From positions 14,336,076-14,400,075 of the forward strand of contig NC_092099.1 of assembly GCF_045679555.1 (NCBI RefSeq): DNA of 64,000 bases, in the 5' to 3' direction. Under the pieces are notes generated by a model. It did no database searches. It was given only the letters and a program-made list of their open reading frames with translations, and was not told the DNA's origin. The position numbers were made by a program, and so were the translations under genes. Positions 1 through 12,100 of the stretch are shown piece by piece (within the stretch, counting starts at the first letter, position 1; each line of letters begins with the position of its first letter). The stretch comes from Salvelinus alpinus. Lineage: Eukaryota; Chordata; Actinopteri; Salmoniformes; Salmonidae.

Positions 1-476
1 ACTTGATCTCCACTATAAAAAGCATCTAGACATTCTCACATTACTTTTAGACTAACATTTAGTTTTCAACAGCGGAGATTTGTATAAACCTTGCTGTCTG
101 TCTCCGACATTTGCAAAACTGTTTTCAATATTCAAATTCGATCTCCAGCTGTCCCATAGTAATGAACGTGAAGGGGTCGGAATGAGACAGACAGGCAGGC
201 AGCGTTTCTCAGCCAGTCGAAATCATGAATTGTTTCAATCATTTTTAAAAGGTACAACGAAACACAGTGCAGCTAGTTTGCAGTCTTTTACAGCTTAAAC
301 AAATGCAAATGCAGATACTGTTGTTATTCTGGCTGCACTGTTTGACGTGACTGTAAGTTAGCCGTAGTTGGCTAGCTAGCAAGCAAGGGTTAAGAACGTT
401 GCCAGCCAGTATGGAACATTTAGAACAAACGACTGGGTCGTTGCCATTTCCAAAATGTTGGTAACCCGTTGTATAA

Positions 477-588
477 AAGTGATAATGCCCTCAAAGCCGG
501 TGTTTGGAGGATATTGACCTAGTCTAGGCCCTAACAACACCCGTGCCAATATATCCTCCAAACACCAGCTTCTCTGGCATTATTACTT
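477..588. repeat. palindromic hairpin element
   Basis: Arms 477-514 and 551-588 (38 bp each) are imperfect reverse complements sharing GTGTTTGGAGGATAT. A 36-bp loop separates them. The sequence resembles a small foldback repeat seen often in salmonid genomes. Confidence 0.7.
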
Positions 589-756
589 AAAGGCAGTCCT
601 CCCGGTCATGCCATGAGCTCTTCGATTGTCTGGTATATAATAATCACATCAGCACTCAACTTTACCAGAGGCCTTTCTGGCAGCTCAACTCTGGGATGCC
701 AGAGGTAGGCACATCTATGAGCATGTTATTTTTATATTGCTTTGTGAAAGACTGTA

Positions 757-992
757 CACTGTGTGTATAAAACTCATGCTCTTTCTATGACATAGTCTAA
801 CTAGGTGAATCCAGGTGAAAGCCACAATCCCTTATTGAGGTCACTTGTTCAATCCACTTCAATCAGTGTAAATGAAGAGGAGGAGACAAGTTAAAGAAGG
901 ATTTTTAAGCCTTTAGACAACTGAGACATGGATTGTGTATGTGTGCCATTAAGAGAGTGGAAGGGCATAATGTTTTTTACACTCATTGTATA
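757..992 (+). mobile_element. Tc1-like MITE, copy X1
   Basis: A short non-coding element flanked by TA, with a TACACT...-type terminal repeat at about 757 and TTACACTCATTG at the other end. The internal text (CATGGATTGTGTATGTGTGCC) is shared with the copies at 2664-2903 and 11381-11750. No transposase frame is present. Confidence 0.65.
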
Positions 993-1012
993 TGGCCATA
1001 GAGATCAATTAG

Positions 1013-1860
1013 GTATACTCAGCCTTGTCTAAGGGTAGTAAGTTGGTGGTCTGTTGATATCCCTCTAGTGGTTTGGGTGGGGTTATATCCTGCCTGGTTG
1101 GCCCTGTCTGGGGGTATCGTCGGACAGGGCCACAGTGTCCCCTGACCCACCCCTGTCTCAGTCTCCAGTATCTATGCTGCAATAGTCTATGTGCCGGGGG
1201 GCTAGGGTCAGTCTGTTATATCTGGTGTAATTATCCTCTTATCTGGTGTCCTGTGTGAATTTAAGTATGCTCCCTCTAATTCTCTCTCCCTCCCCTCCCG
1301 GAGGACCTGAGCCCTAGGATCATACCTCAGGACTACCTGGCTTGATGACTCCTGGCTGTCCATAGTCCACCTGGTCGTGCTGCTGCTCCAGTTTCAACTG
1401 TTCTGCCCGCGGCTAGGGAACCCTGACAAGTTCACCGGACTCTCTCTCTCTCTCTCTACCGCACCTTCTGTTTCGACCTCTGAATGCTCAGCTATGAAAA
1501 GCCAACTGACATTTACTCCCGAGGTACTGACCTGTTGCACCCTCTATCACCACTGTGATTATTATTTGACCCTGCTGGTCATCTATGAACATTTGATCAT
1601 CTTGAAAAACAATCTGGCCTTAAATGGCCATGTGCTCTTATAATCACCACCCGGCACAGCCAGAAGAGGCTCTGAAGCCACCCCTCAGAGCCTGGTTCCT
1701 CTCTAGGTTTCTTCCCAGGTTCCTGCCTTTCTAGGGAGTTTCTCCTAGCCACTGTGCTTCTACATCTGCATTATTTGCTGTTTGGGGGTTTAGGCTGGGT
1801 TTCTGTATAGCACTTTGTGACATCTGCTAATGTGAAAAGTGCTTTATAAATATATTGATT
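1013..1860 (+). mobile_element. 3' fragment of an L2-type LINE
   Basis: Matches the 3' untranslated part of the LINE at 4680-10478: the same GTAAGTTGGTGGT block, CT-rich stretch, TATGAAAAGCCAACTGAC, and the tail TTTAGGCTGGGTTTCTGT...TATAAATATATTGATTG. It has one copy of the ~280-bp block that is triplicated in the longer element. No ORF survives. Confidence 0.75.
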
Positions 1861-2643
1861 GACTAATCACTTGGCAAATGGAGTTTGTGGAGTACATTGT
1901 TTGTGAAAGATCCTGGTTCTACTGTAGGCCTAATTATACCAAAAAGTATGTACAATGACCTGGTGGTTTGTGAAGGGTGTGTCAGCACTTAGTACACAAT
2001 TGTGTTCGGCATTTCAAGACTGCAAATTAATGATAAACTACAGCTTCATCCAGAGGTCACATAAGAAATATTTCAGAGAGAATTTAGACTCCAGAGAATT
2101 GTACCTTATACATACAATTCATCCTTCATTTATTCCGTTAGATATCCATCAAGTAGATGGTTCAATGTCTTTTTTTTCCATCAAGGAAAAGGACAGAAAT
2201 AAATTAGATGCAACAAAGGGCAACAGAAAAAAACATTGCCGGATGTTATCTGTCGTTTAGGGTTGCAGCACACCCTATCAGCATTACACTATCACTTTCT
2301 CAAGGACAACACAAGTTACATTTCCCAGTGTACGTAGCTTTCCTTTCAAAGAATTCCATTTTTAAACTAATAATGTATCTGTATGAATGAAATAAAATTA
2401 ATCATCTGTTATGACATGGATTTTCCTATTTGACAAAAGATCAAACACTAAACATTCAGTCTCTCAAAGGTTAATAAAAGGAAATATATTTTTCTGTAAA
2501 CAAATGAATGCAAATAAATATTTAAATCTGTGACAGATGATATGATTCATATCAATAATTGTAACCTTCTTGAGCAAAAGCATACATTGGACTACAAATT
2601 ACTTGAACTAATTACTTTAAAGGTTCCATCTGTTTTGCAAAAT
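1861..2643. other. sequence with no recognised feature
   Basis: AT-rich DNA downstream of abcb11. It contains a minus-strand AATAAA at 2129-2134 that could be the abcb11 poly(A) signal. The nearer 3' flank (2906-3107) lacks one. Confidence 0.3.
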
Positions 2644-2663
2644 AAAACCCAATTGATCTCTAT

Positions 2664-2903
2664 GGCCATATACAATGAGTGTAAAAAACATTATGCCCTT
2701 CCACCCTCTTAACGGCACACATACACAATCCATGTCTCAATTGTCTAAAGGCTTAAAAATCATTCTTTAACCTGTCTCCTCCCCTTCATTTACACTGATT
2801 GAAGTGGATTTAACAAGTGACATCAATAAAGGATCATAGCTTTCACCTGGTCAGTCTATGACGTGGAAAGAGCAGGTGTTCCTAATGTTTTGTACACTCA
2901 GTG
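2664..2903 (-). mobile_element. Tc1-like MITE, copy X2 (inverted relative to X1)
   Basis: Reverse-oriented relative of X1, ending GTACACTCAGTG next to TA at 2904-2905. It shares X1's internal sequence and the ~20 bp of flank beyond its inner end. Confidence 0.65.
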
Positions 2904-3107
2904 TATAATATCATATCAAAAAGACTCAAGAGACATTAAGTAAATACATAGTATATCAAGCAAATATAGCCTTTCCACCCCAGGGACTTTTATGTTTTTT
3001 TCCATAGTTACTCTTTCAAAAATGTCACATTTATGTACTTTGGTTAGTGACAAACTCCATTTCCTCATAAAGCGTCCCCTCTATAGAACATTTACATCTA
3101 CTCAGGT

Positions 3108-6100
3108 TTAGCTGATCGGAGCCCCTGTTGTGACTAGTTTGTAGTAGGCAGCCCTCTTAGCCATGAGTTCCTCATGTGTCCCCTTTTCTATGACAGCACC
3201 TTGGGACATGACGGCTATGATATCTGCCGTCTGGATGGTAGACAGTCTGTGGGCAATGACAATGCAGGTGCGTCCACGTCTGGCCTCATCCAAAGCCGCC
3301 TGCACTGTCTGTAGTTGGAAAACACAATGTTAAAAATAAGTTCAGTTGAAAGTGTTTGTTTTCATCATAAGGACATTCTATATTCTCTCTAATGTAATAC
3401 AGTACATGGCATGCTAAGAAAATATCTAAGCAAATGCATCATTGAGCTGTGGATAGAGTGATTCATCTGATAGAAAGGATAATCAAGAGGTGATATATAT
3501 ATATACTGAACAAAAATAAAAATGCAACATGTAAAGTGTTTCATGAGCTGAAATAAACGATCCCAGAAATCTTCCATATGCACAGAAAGTGTATTTCTCT
3601 CAAATTTTGTGCACAAATTAGTTTACATCCCTGTTAGTGAGCATTTCTCCTTTGTCAAGATAATCCATCCACCTTACATGTGTGGCATATCAAGAAGCTG
3701 ATTAAACAGCATGATCATTACACAGGTGCAGCTTATGCTGGGGACAATGAAAGGCCACTAAAATGTGCAATTTTGTCACACAACACAATGCCACAGACAT
3801 CTCAAGTTGAGGGAGCGTGCAATTGCCATACTGATTGCAGGAAGGTCCACCAGAGCTGGTGCCAGATAATTTAGTGTTAATTTCTCTACCATTGGCCTCC
3901 TCCAACGTCGTTTAGAGAATTTGGCAGTACGTCCAACCGGCCTCACAACCGCAGACCATGTGTAGCCACACCAGCCCATCACCTCCATATCCGGCTTCTT
4001 CACCTGCGGATTGTCTGAGACCAGCCACCCGGACAGCTAATGAAACTGTCGCTTTGCACAACCAAAGAATTTCTGCACAAACTGTCAGAAACAGTCTCAG
4101 GGAAGCTCGTCTGCTCGCTCGTCGTCCTCACCGGGGTCTTGACCTGACTGCATTTGGCATCGTAACCGACTTCAGTGTGCAAATGCTCTCCTTCGATGGC
4201 CAGTAGAACGCTGGAGAAGTGTGCTCTTCACAGATTAATCTCGGTTTCAACTGTACCGGGCAGATGGCAGGGTATGACGTTGTGGGCGAGCGGTTTGCTG
4301 ATGTCAACGTTGTGAACATAGTGCCCCAAGGTGGCGGTGGGGTTATGGTATGGCCAGGCATAAGCTATGGACAACAAACACAATTGCATTTTATCGATAG
4401 AAATGTCAACACACAGCGATACCGTGACGAGATCCTGAGACCCATTGTCGTGCCATTCATCTGCCGCCATTACCTTATGTTTCAGCATGATAATGCACGG
4501 CCCCATGTTGCAAGGATCTGTACACAATTCCTACTCACCAGACATGTCACCCATTGAGCATGTTTGGGATAGTCTGTATCGATTTGTATGACAGCGTGCT
4601 CCAGTTCCTACCAATATCCAACAACTTTGCACAGCCATTGAAGAGGAGTGGGAAAACACTCCTAGCTGACAACTTTACGTTTATATTTTAAATTTTTCCA
4701 TCACAACTTTTTTCCCTCATTCAACTTTTTCACTCCGGACGCTTTATCTGGACATGGTTCGTCAGCACCTTCAACAGCCGAAGCTAAGTAGTAACTTTAA
4801 CATGATGTCTTCTAACTGCATTCGCTGTACTCATAATATACAGGAGAATGATCGCCTAACGGCGAGGATAGCTGTGCTGCAAGCCCAGCTTCAGACGCAA
4901 TCGTTAGGCAAGGGTAATTTCAGTGTAGGAAAGGGTGAAACAGAGTCTGTGCCACCAGTAAGTACAGATAGTAACGTTAGTATAAATCCCCCCGCACTGT
5001 CCCCGCAGCCGGACAATTTTCTCATGGCTTCTGGAGGGAAATGCTGTTGGAATGCTCAACCGGTGTCGCTCATTCAGCCGACAGAAACTTTCAACCGGTT
5101 TTCCCCATTGAGTAGCGAGTCGGAGTCTGAGGCCGAGTCTTCTCTTGTCTCTACTCCTCCCGTTACGGGGTCTGAGACGCCGAAGGCTCCCACCATTAGC
5201 TCTGACAAATTGAAAACCCTAGTCATTGGCGACTCCATTACCCGCAGTATTAGACTTAAAACGAATCACCCAGCGATCATACACTGTTTACCAGGGGGCA
5301 GGGCTACCGACGTTAAGGCTAATCTGAAGATGGTGCTGGCTAAAGCTAAAACTGGCGAGTGTAGAGAGTATAGAGATATTGTTATCCACGTCGGCACCAA
5401 CGATGTTAGGATGAAACAGTCAGAGGTCACCAAGCGCAACATAGCTTCAGCCTGTAAATCAGCTAGAAAGATGTGTCGGCATCGAGTAATTGTCTCTGGC
5501 CCTCTCCCAGTTAGGGGGAGTGACGAGCTCTACAGCAGAGTCTCACAACTCAATCGCTGGTTGAAAACTGTTTTCTGCCCCTCCCAAAAGATAGAATTTG
5601 TAGATAATTGGCCCTCTTTCTGGGACTCACCCACAAACAGGACCAAGCCTGACCTGCTGAGGAGTGACGGACTCCATCCTAGCTGGAGGGGTGCTCTCAT
5701 CTTATCTACAAACATAGATAGGGCTCTAACTCCACTAGCTCCACAATGAAATAGGGTGCAGGCCAGGCAGCAGGCTGTTAGCCAACCTGCCAGCATAGTG
5801 GAGTCTGCCAATAGCACAGTCAGTGTAGTCAGCTCAGCCATCCCCATTGAGACTGTGTCTGTGCCTCGACCTAGGTTGGGCAAAACTAAACATGGCGGTG
5901 TTCGCCTTAGCAATCTCATTAGGATAAAGACCTCCTCCATTCCTGCCATTATTGAAAGAGATCGTGATACCTCACATCTCAAAATAGGGTTACTTAATGT
6001 TAGATCCCTCACTTCAAAGGCAGTTATAGTCAATTAACTAATCACTGATCATAATCTTGATGTGATTGGCCTGACTGAAACATGGCTTAAGCCTGATGAA

Positions 6101-9100
6101 TTTACTGTGTTAAATGAGGCCTCACCTCCTGGTTACACTAGTGACCATATCCCCCGTGCATCCCGCAAAGGCGGAGGTGTTGCTAACATTTACGATAGCA
6201 AATTTCAATTTACAAAAAAAAAATGACGTTTTCGTCTTTTGAGCTTCTAGTCATGAAATCTATGCAGCCTACTCAATCACTTTTTATAGCCACTGTTTAT
6301 AGGCCTCCTGGGCCATATACAGCGTTCCTCTCTGAGTTCCCTGAATTCCTATCAGACCTTGTAGTCATAGCAGATCATATTCTAATTTTTGGTGATTTTA
6401 ATATTCATATGGAGAAGTCCACAGACCCACTCCAAAAGTCTTTCGGAGCCATCATCGACTCAGTGGGTTTTGTCCAACATGTCTCTGGACCTACTCACTG
6501 CCACAGTCATACTCTGGACTTAGTTTTGTCCCATGGAATAAATGTTGTAGATCTTAATGTTTTTCCTCATAATCCTGGACTGTCGGACCACCATTTTATT
6601 ACGTTTGCAATCGCAACAAATAATCTGCTCAGACCCCAACCAAGGAGCATCAAAAGTCGTGCTATAAATTCTCAGACAACACAAAAATTCCTTGATGCCC
6701 TTCCAGACTCCTTCTGCCTACCCAAGGACGTCAGAGGACAAAAATCAGTTAACCACCTAACTGAGGAACTCAATTTAACCTTGCGCAATACCCTAGATGC
6801 AGTTGCACCCCTAAAAACGAAAAACATTTGTCATAAGAAACTAGCTCCCTGGTATACAGAAAATACCCGAGCTTTGAAGCAAGCTTCCAGAAAATTGTAA
6901 CGGAAATGGCGCCACACCAAACTGGAAGTCTTCCGACTAGCTTGGAAAGACAGTACCGTGCAGTACCGAAGAGCCCTCACTGCTGCTCGATCATCCTACT
7001 TTTCCAACTTAATTGAGGAAAATAAGAACAATCCAAAATTTATTTTTGATACTGTTGCAAAGCTAACTAAAAAGCAGCATTCCCCAAGAGAGGATGGCTT
7101 TTACTTCAGCAGTAATAAATTCATGAACTTCTTTGAGGAAAAGATCATGATCATTAGAAAGCAAATTATGGACTCCTCTTTAAATCTGCGTATTCCTCCA
7201 AAGCTCAATTGTCCTGAGTCTGCACAACTCTGCCAGGACCTAGGATCAAGGGAGACACTCAAGTGTTTTAGTACTATATCTCTTGACACAATGATGAAAA
7301 TAATCATGGCCTCTAAACCTTCTAGCTGCATACTGGATCCTATTCCTACTAAACTACTGAAAGAGTTGCTTCCTGTGCTTGGCCCTCATATGTTGAACAT
7401 AATAAACGGCTCTCTATCCACCGGATGTGTACCAAACTCACTAAAAGTGGCAGTAATAAAGCCTCTCTTGAAAAAGCCAAACCTTGACCCGGAAAATATA
7501 AAAAACTATCGGCCTATATCGAATCTTCCATTCCTCTCAAAAATTTTAGAAAAAGCTGTTGCGCAGCAACTCACTGCCTTCCTGAAGACAAACAATGTAT
7601 ACGAAATGCTTCAGTCTGGTTTTAGACCCCATCATAGCACTGAGACTGCACTTGTGAAGGTGGTAAATGACCTTTTAATGGCGTCAGACCGAGGCTCTGC
7701 ATCTGTCCTCGTGCTACTAGACCTTAGTGCTGCCTTTGACACCATCGATCACCACATTCTTTTGGAGAGACTGGAAACCCAAATTGGTCTACACGGACAA
7801 GTTCTGGCCTGGTTTAGATCTTACCTGTCGGAAAGATATCAGTTTGTCTCTGTGAATGGTCTGTCCTCTGACAAATCAACTGTACATTTCTGTGTTCCTC
7901 AAGGTTCCGTTTTAGGACCACTATTGTTTTCACTATATATTTTACCTCTTGGGGATGTTATTCGAAAACATAATGTTAACTTTCACTGCTATGCGGATGA
8001 CACACAGCTGTACACTTCAATGAAACATGGTGAAGCCTCAAAATTGCCCTCGCTAGAAGCCTGTGTTTCAGACATAAGGAAGTGGATGGCTGCAAACTTT
8101 CTACTTTTAAACTCGGACAAAACAGAGATGCTTGTTCTAGGTCCCAAGAAACAAAGAGATCTTCTGTTAAATCTGACAATTAATCTTAATGGTTGTAAAG
8201 TCGTCTCAAATAAAACTGTGAAGGACCTCGGCGTTACTCTTGACCCTGATCTCTCTTTTGACGAACATATCAAGACTGTTTCAAGGACAGCTTTTTTCCA
8301 TCTACGTAACATTGCAAAAATCAGAAATTTTCTGTCCAAAAATGAGGCAGAAAAATTAATCCATGCATTTGTTACTTCTAGGTTAGACTACTGCAATGCT
8401 CTACTTTCCGGCTACCCGGATAAAGCACTAAATAAACTTCAGTTAGTGCTAAATACGGCTGCTAGAATCCTGACTAGAACCAAGAAATTTGATCATATTA
8501 CTCCAGTGCTAGCCTCCCTACACTGGCCTCCTGTTAAGGCAAGGGCTGATTTCAAGGTTTTACTGTTAACCTATAAAGCGTTACATGGGCTTGCTCCTAC
8601 CTATCTTTCCGAGTTGGTCCTGCCGTACATACCTACACGTACGCTACGGTCACAAGACGCAGGCCTCCTAATTGTCCCTAGAATTTCCAAGCAAACAGCG
8701 GGAGGCAGGGCTTTCTCCTATAGATCTCCATTTTTATGGAATAGTCTGCCTACCCATGTGAGAGACGCAGACTCGGTCTCAACCTTTAAGTCTTTACTGA
8801 AGACTTTACTTCAGTCTTTACTGAAGACTTATCTCTTCAGTAGGTCATATGATTGAGTGTAGTCTGGCCCAGGAGTGTGAAGGTGAACGGAAAGGCTCTG
8901 GAGCAACGAACCGCCCTTGCTGTCTCTGCCTGGCCGGTTCCCCTCTCTCCACTGGGATTCTCTGCCCCTAACCCTATTACAGGGGCTGAGTCACTGGCTT
9001 ACTGGTGCTCTTTCATGCCGTCCCTAGGAGGGGTGCGTCACTTGAGTGGGTTGAGTTACTGACGTGATCTTCCTGTCTGGGTTGGCGCCCCCCCTTGGTT

Positions 9101-12100
9101 TGTGCTGTGGTGGGGATCTTTGTGGGCTATACTCGGCCTTGTCTCAGGATTGTAAGTTGGTGGTTGAAGATATCCCTCTAGTGGTGTGGGGGCTGTGCTT
9201 TGGCAGAGTGGGTGGGGTTAATCCTTCCTGTTTGGCCCTGTCCGGGGGTATCATCGGATGGGGCCACAGTGTCTCCTGACCCCTCCTGTCTCAGCCTCCA
9301 GTATTTATGCTGCAGTAGTTTATGTGTCGGGGGGGCTAGGGTCAGTTGGTTATACCTGGAGTACTTCTCCTATCTTATCCAGTGTCCTGTGTGAATTTAA
9401 GTATGCTCTCTCTAATTCTCTCGTTCTCTCTTTCTTTCTCTCTCTCGGAGAACCTGAGCCCTAGGACCATACGTCACGGCAAACCGGGCATGATGACTCC
9501 TTGCTGTCCCCAGTCCACCTGGCCTTGCTGCTGTTCCAGTTTCAACTGTTCTGCCTGCTGTTATGGAACCCCTACCTGTTCAACTCTTAATGCTCGGCTA
9601 TGAAAAGCCAACTGACTTTTATTCCTGATTATTATTTGACCATGCTTGTCATTTATGAACATTTTGAAAATCTTGGCTCTCTCTAATTCTCTCCTTCTCT
9701 CTTTCTTTCTCTCTCTCGGAGGACCGGAGCCCTAGGACCATACGTCAGGACTACCGGGCATGATGACTCCTTGCTGTCCCCAGTCCGCCTGGCCCTGCTG
9801 CTATTCCAGTTTCAACTGTTCTGCCTGCGGTTATGGAACCCCTACCTGTCCCAGACCTGCTGTTTTCAATTCTTAATGATCGGCTATGAAAAGCCAACTG
9901 ACATTTATTCCTGATTATTATTTGACCATGCTTGTCATTTATGAACATTTTGAAAATCTTGGCTCTCTCTAATTCTCTCCTTCTCTCTCTCTTTCTCTCT
10001 CTCGGAGGACCTGAGCCCTGGGACCGTGCGTCGGGGCTGCCGGGCGTGATGGCTCCTTGCTGTCCCCAGTCCACCTGGCCTTGCTGCTATTCCAGTTTCA
10101 GCTGTTCTGCCTGCGGTTATGGAACCGCCACCTGTCCCGGACCTGCTATTTTCAACTCTTGATGATCGGCTATGAAAAGCCAACTGAAAATTATTCATGA
10201 TTATTATTTGACCATGCTTGTCACTTATGAACATTTTGAACATCTTGGCATAGTTCTGTTATAATCTCCACCCAGCACAGCCAGAAGAGGACTGGCCACC
10301 CCTCATAGCCTGGTTCCTCTCTAGGTTTCTTCCTAGGTTTTGGCCTTTCTAGGGAGTTTTTCCTAGCCACCGTGCTTCTACACCTGCATTGCTTGCTGTT
10401 TGGGGTTTTAGGCTGGGTGTCTGTACAGCACTTCGAGATATTAGCTGATGTACGAAGGGCTATATAAAAAATGATTTGATGAGGAAAATGGCGGTCACAC
10501 CAGATACTTTTCTCATACCTTGTTTTGAGGTATATATGACCAACAGATGCATATCTGTATTCCTAGTCATGTGAAATCCATACATTAGGGCCTAATGAAT
10601 TTATTTAAATTGACTGATTTCTGTATATGAACTGTAACTCAATAAAACCTTTGCAATAGTTGCACGTTGCATTTATATTTTTGTTCAGTGTACATTGGTC
10701 TGGTCTATGGGTACCTTTTCACTCTCTGTGTCCAATGCAGAGGTGGCCTCATCCAGAAGCAGGATCTTAGGGTTTCTGACTATTGCCCGAGCGATGGCGA
10801 TGCGTTGTTTTTGCCCTCTGGAGAGCTGGGAGCCCTGGGCGCCAACCGGAGTCTCATATTTCTGCCAGAGTCAAAGATAACACAGGAGTGTCGAGTACAC
10901 TACTTACAATATGAAGAGAACAGTATCAGAAGAAAATATCATGTTCCGCCACAATAACATGTTTCATTTTTTTACATTCTTCACAGTATAAATGGAAGTT
11001 GGATAGTGTGACATAGACGTATTACAAAGATTACAATTACAAAGTACAATTTCACTTCATTTACTCACATCTGGCAGAGTCATCACAAAGTCATGGAGAT
11101 AAGCTTTCTTTGCAGCATCAACAATCTCCTCCATGCTCATGTTCCTGGTGTTATCACCATACTGTATGTTTTCAGCAATACTGCAGTCAAACAGCACTGG
11201 CTCTTGGGAGACGATGCCAATCTGAGCCCTCAGGAAGGGCACGTTGACAGTGTGTGATGGACGGCCATCGATCAACTGAAATGGGAACAAGGAAGTGTTT
11301 ATTGTAAATACAAATAATAGTAATAGACTTTGGCAGGCACTGTGGGCACACTTGATGAATTGTACCTGTGATTCCATCTACACTGAGTGTACAAAACATT
11401 AAGAACACCTGCTCTTTCCATGACATAGGCTGACCAGGTGAATCCAGGTGAAAGCTATGATCCCTTAGTGATGTCACTTGTTAAATCCATTTCTATCAGT
11501 GTAGATGAATGGGAGGAGACAGGTTAAAGAATGATTTTTAAGCCTTGAGGCAATTGAGACATGGATTGTGTATGTGTGCCATTCAGAGGGTGAATGTGCA
11601 AGACAAAAAATGTAAGTGCCTTTGAACGGGGTATGGTAGTAGGTGCCAGGCGCACAGGTTCGTGTCAAGAACTGCAACGCTGCTGGGTTTTCCACGCTCA
11701 ACAGTTTCCCGTGTGTATCAAGGTGTTCCTAATGTTTGGTATACTCAGTGTACATGGCAGATAAGGTAAAGCACAGGAGGTTGGTGGAACCTTAATTGGG
11801 GAGGACGGGCTTGTGGTAACGGCTGGAGCGGAATTAGTGGAATGGTATCAAACACATGGTTTCCAGATTTATTTATTTTTACGCCACTTCATTTGCTCCG
11901 TTCAAGCTGTTGTTATCAGCCATCCTTCCCTCAGCAGCCTCCACTGAGGTAAGGTCATGTAAATGAAGTTGGGTCTGGTCTGAGGACTCACCACTCTGCC
12001 CTCATCTGGATCATAGAACCTCTCCAACAGCTGCACACTAGTGCTCTTCCCACAGCCACTACAGCCCACAAAGGCCAGGGTCTGGCCCGGTTTCACAGAC

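Larger units (their letters stand above)
4680..10478 (+). mobile_element. near full-length L2/CR1-type LINE
   Basis: A 5.8-kb non-LTR retrotransposon inserted in Tc1 element A1, in the same direction. It has an intact ORF1 (4754-5749), a broken endonuclease (5756-6900), a long open reverse transcriptase (6958-8856), and a 3' UTR with three tandem ~280-bp blocks. The tail ends CTATATAAAAAATGATTTGATGA. Its 3' tail recurs at 1655-1860 and 31336-31403. Confidence 0.85.
3504..10692 (+). mobile_element. Tc1-like element A1, split by a LINE insertion
   Basis: Left part about 3504-4675 begins with the CTGAACAAAAATAAAAATGC end. It contains a broken transposase in several frames (for example [47 protein letters not shown]). 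The right part 10480-10690 resumes at GTCACACCAGATACT and ends TATTTTTGTTCAGTGTA, the reverse complement of the left end. The transposase is a pseudogene. The right end lies about 22 bp from the abcb11 exon 27 donor. Confidence 0.8.

Noticed and set aside
1-476. Search for an exon of a further gene left of abcb11
   Set aside because: Short frames only (72 aa at 80-298), without splice context or recognisable motif.
5530-6033. 167-residue minus-strand frame
   Set aside because: Antisense of LINE ORF1/ORF2. It shows no domain and has no splice context.
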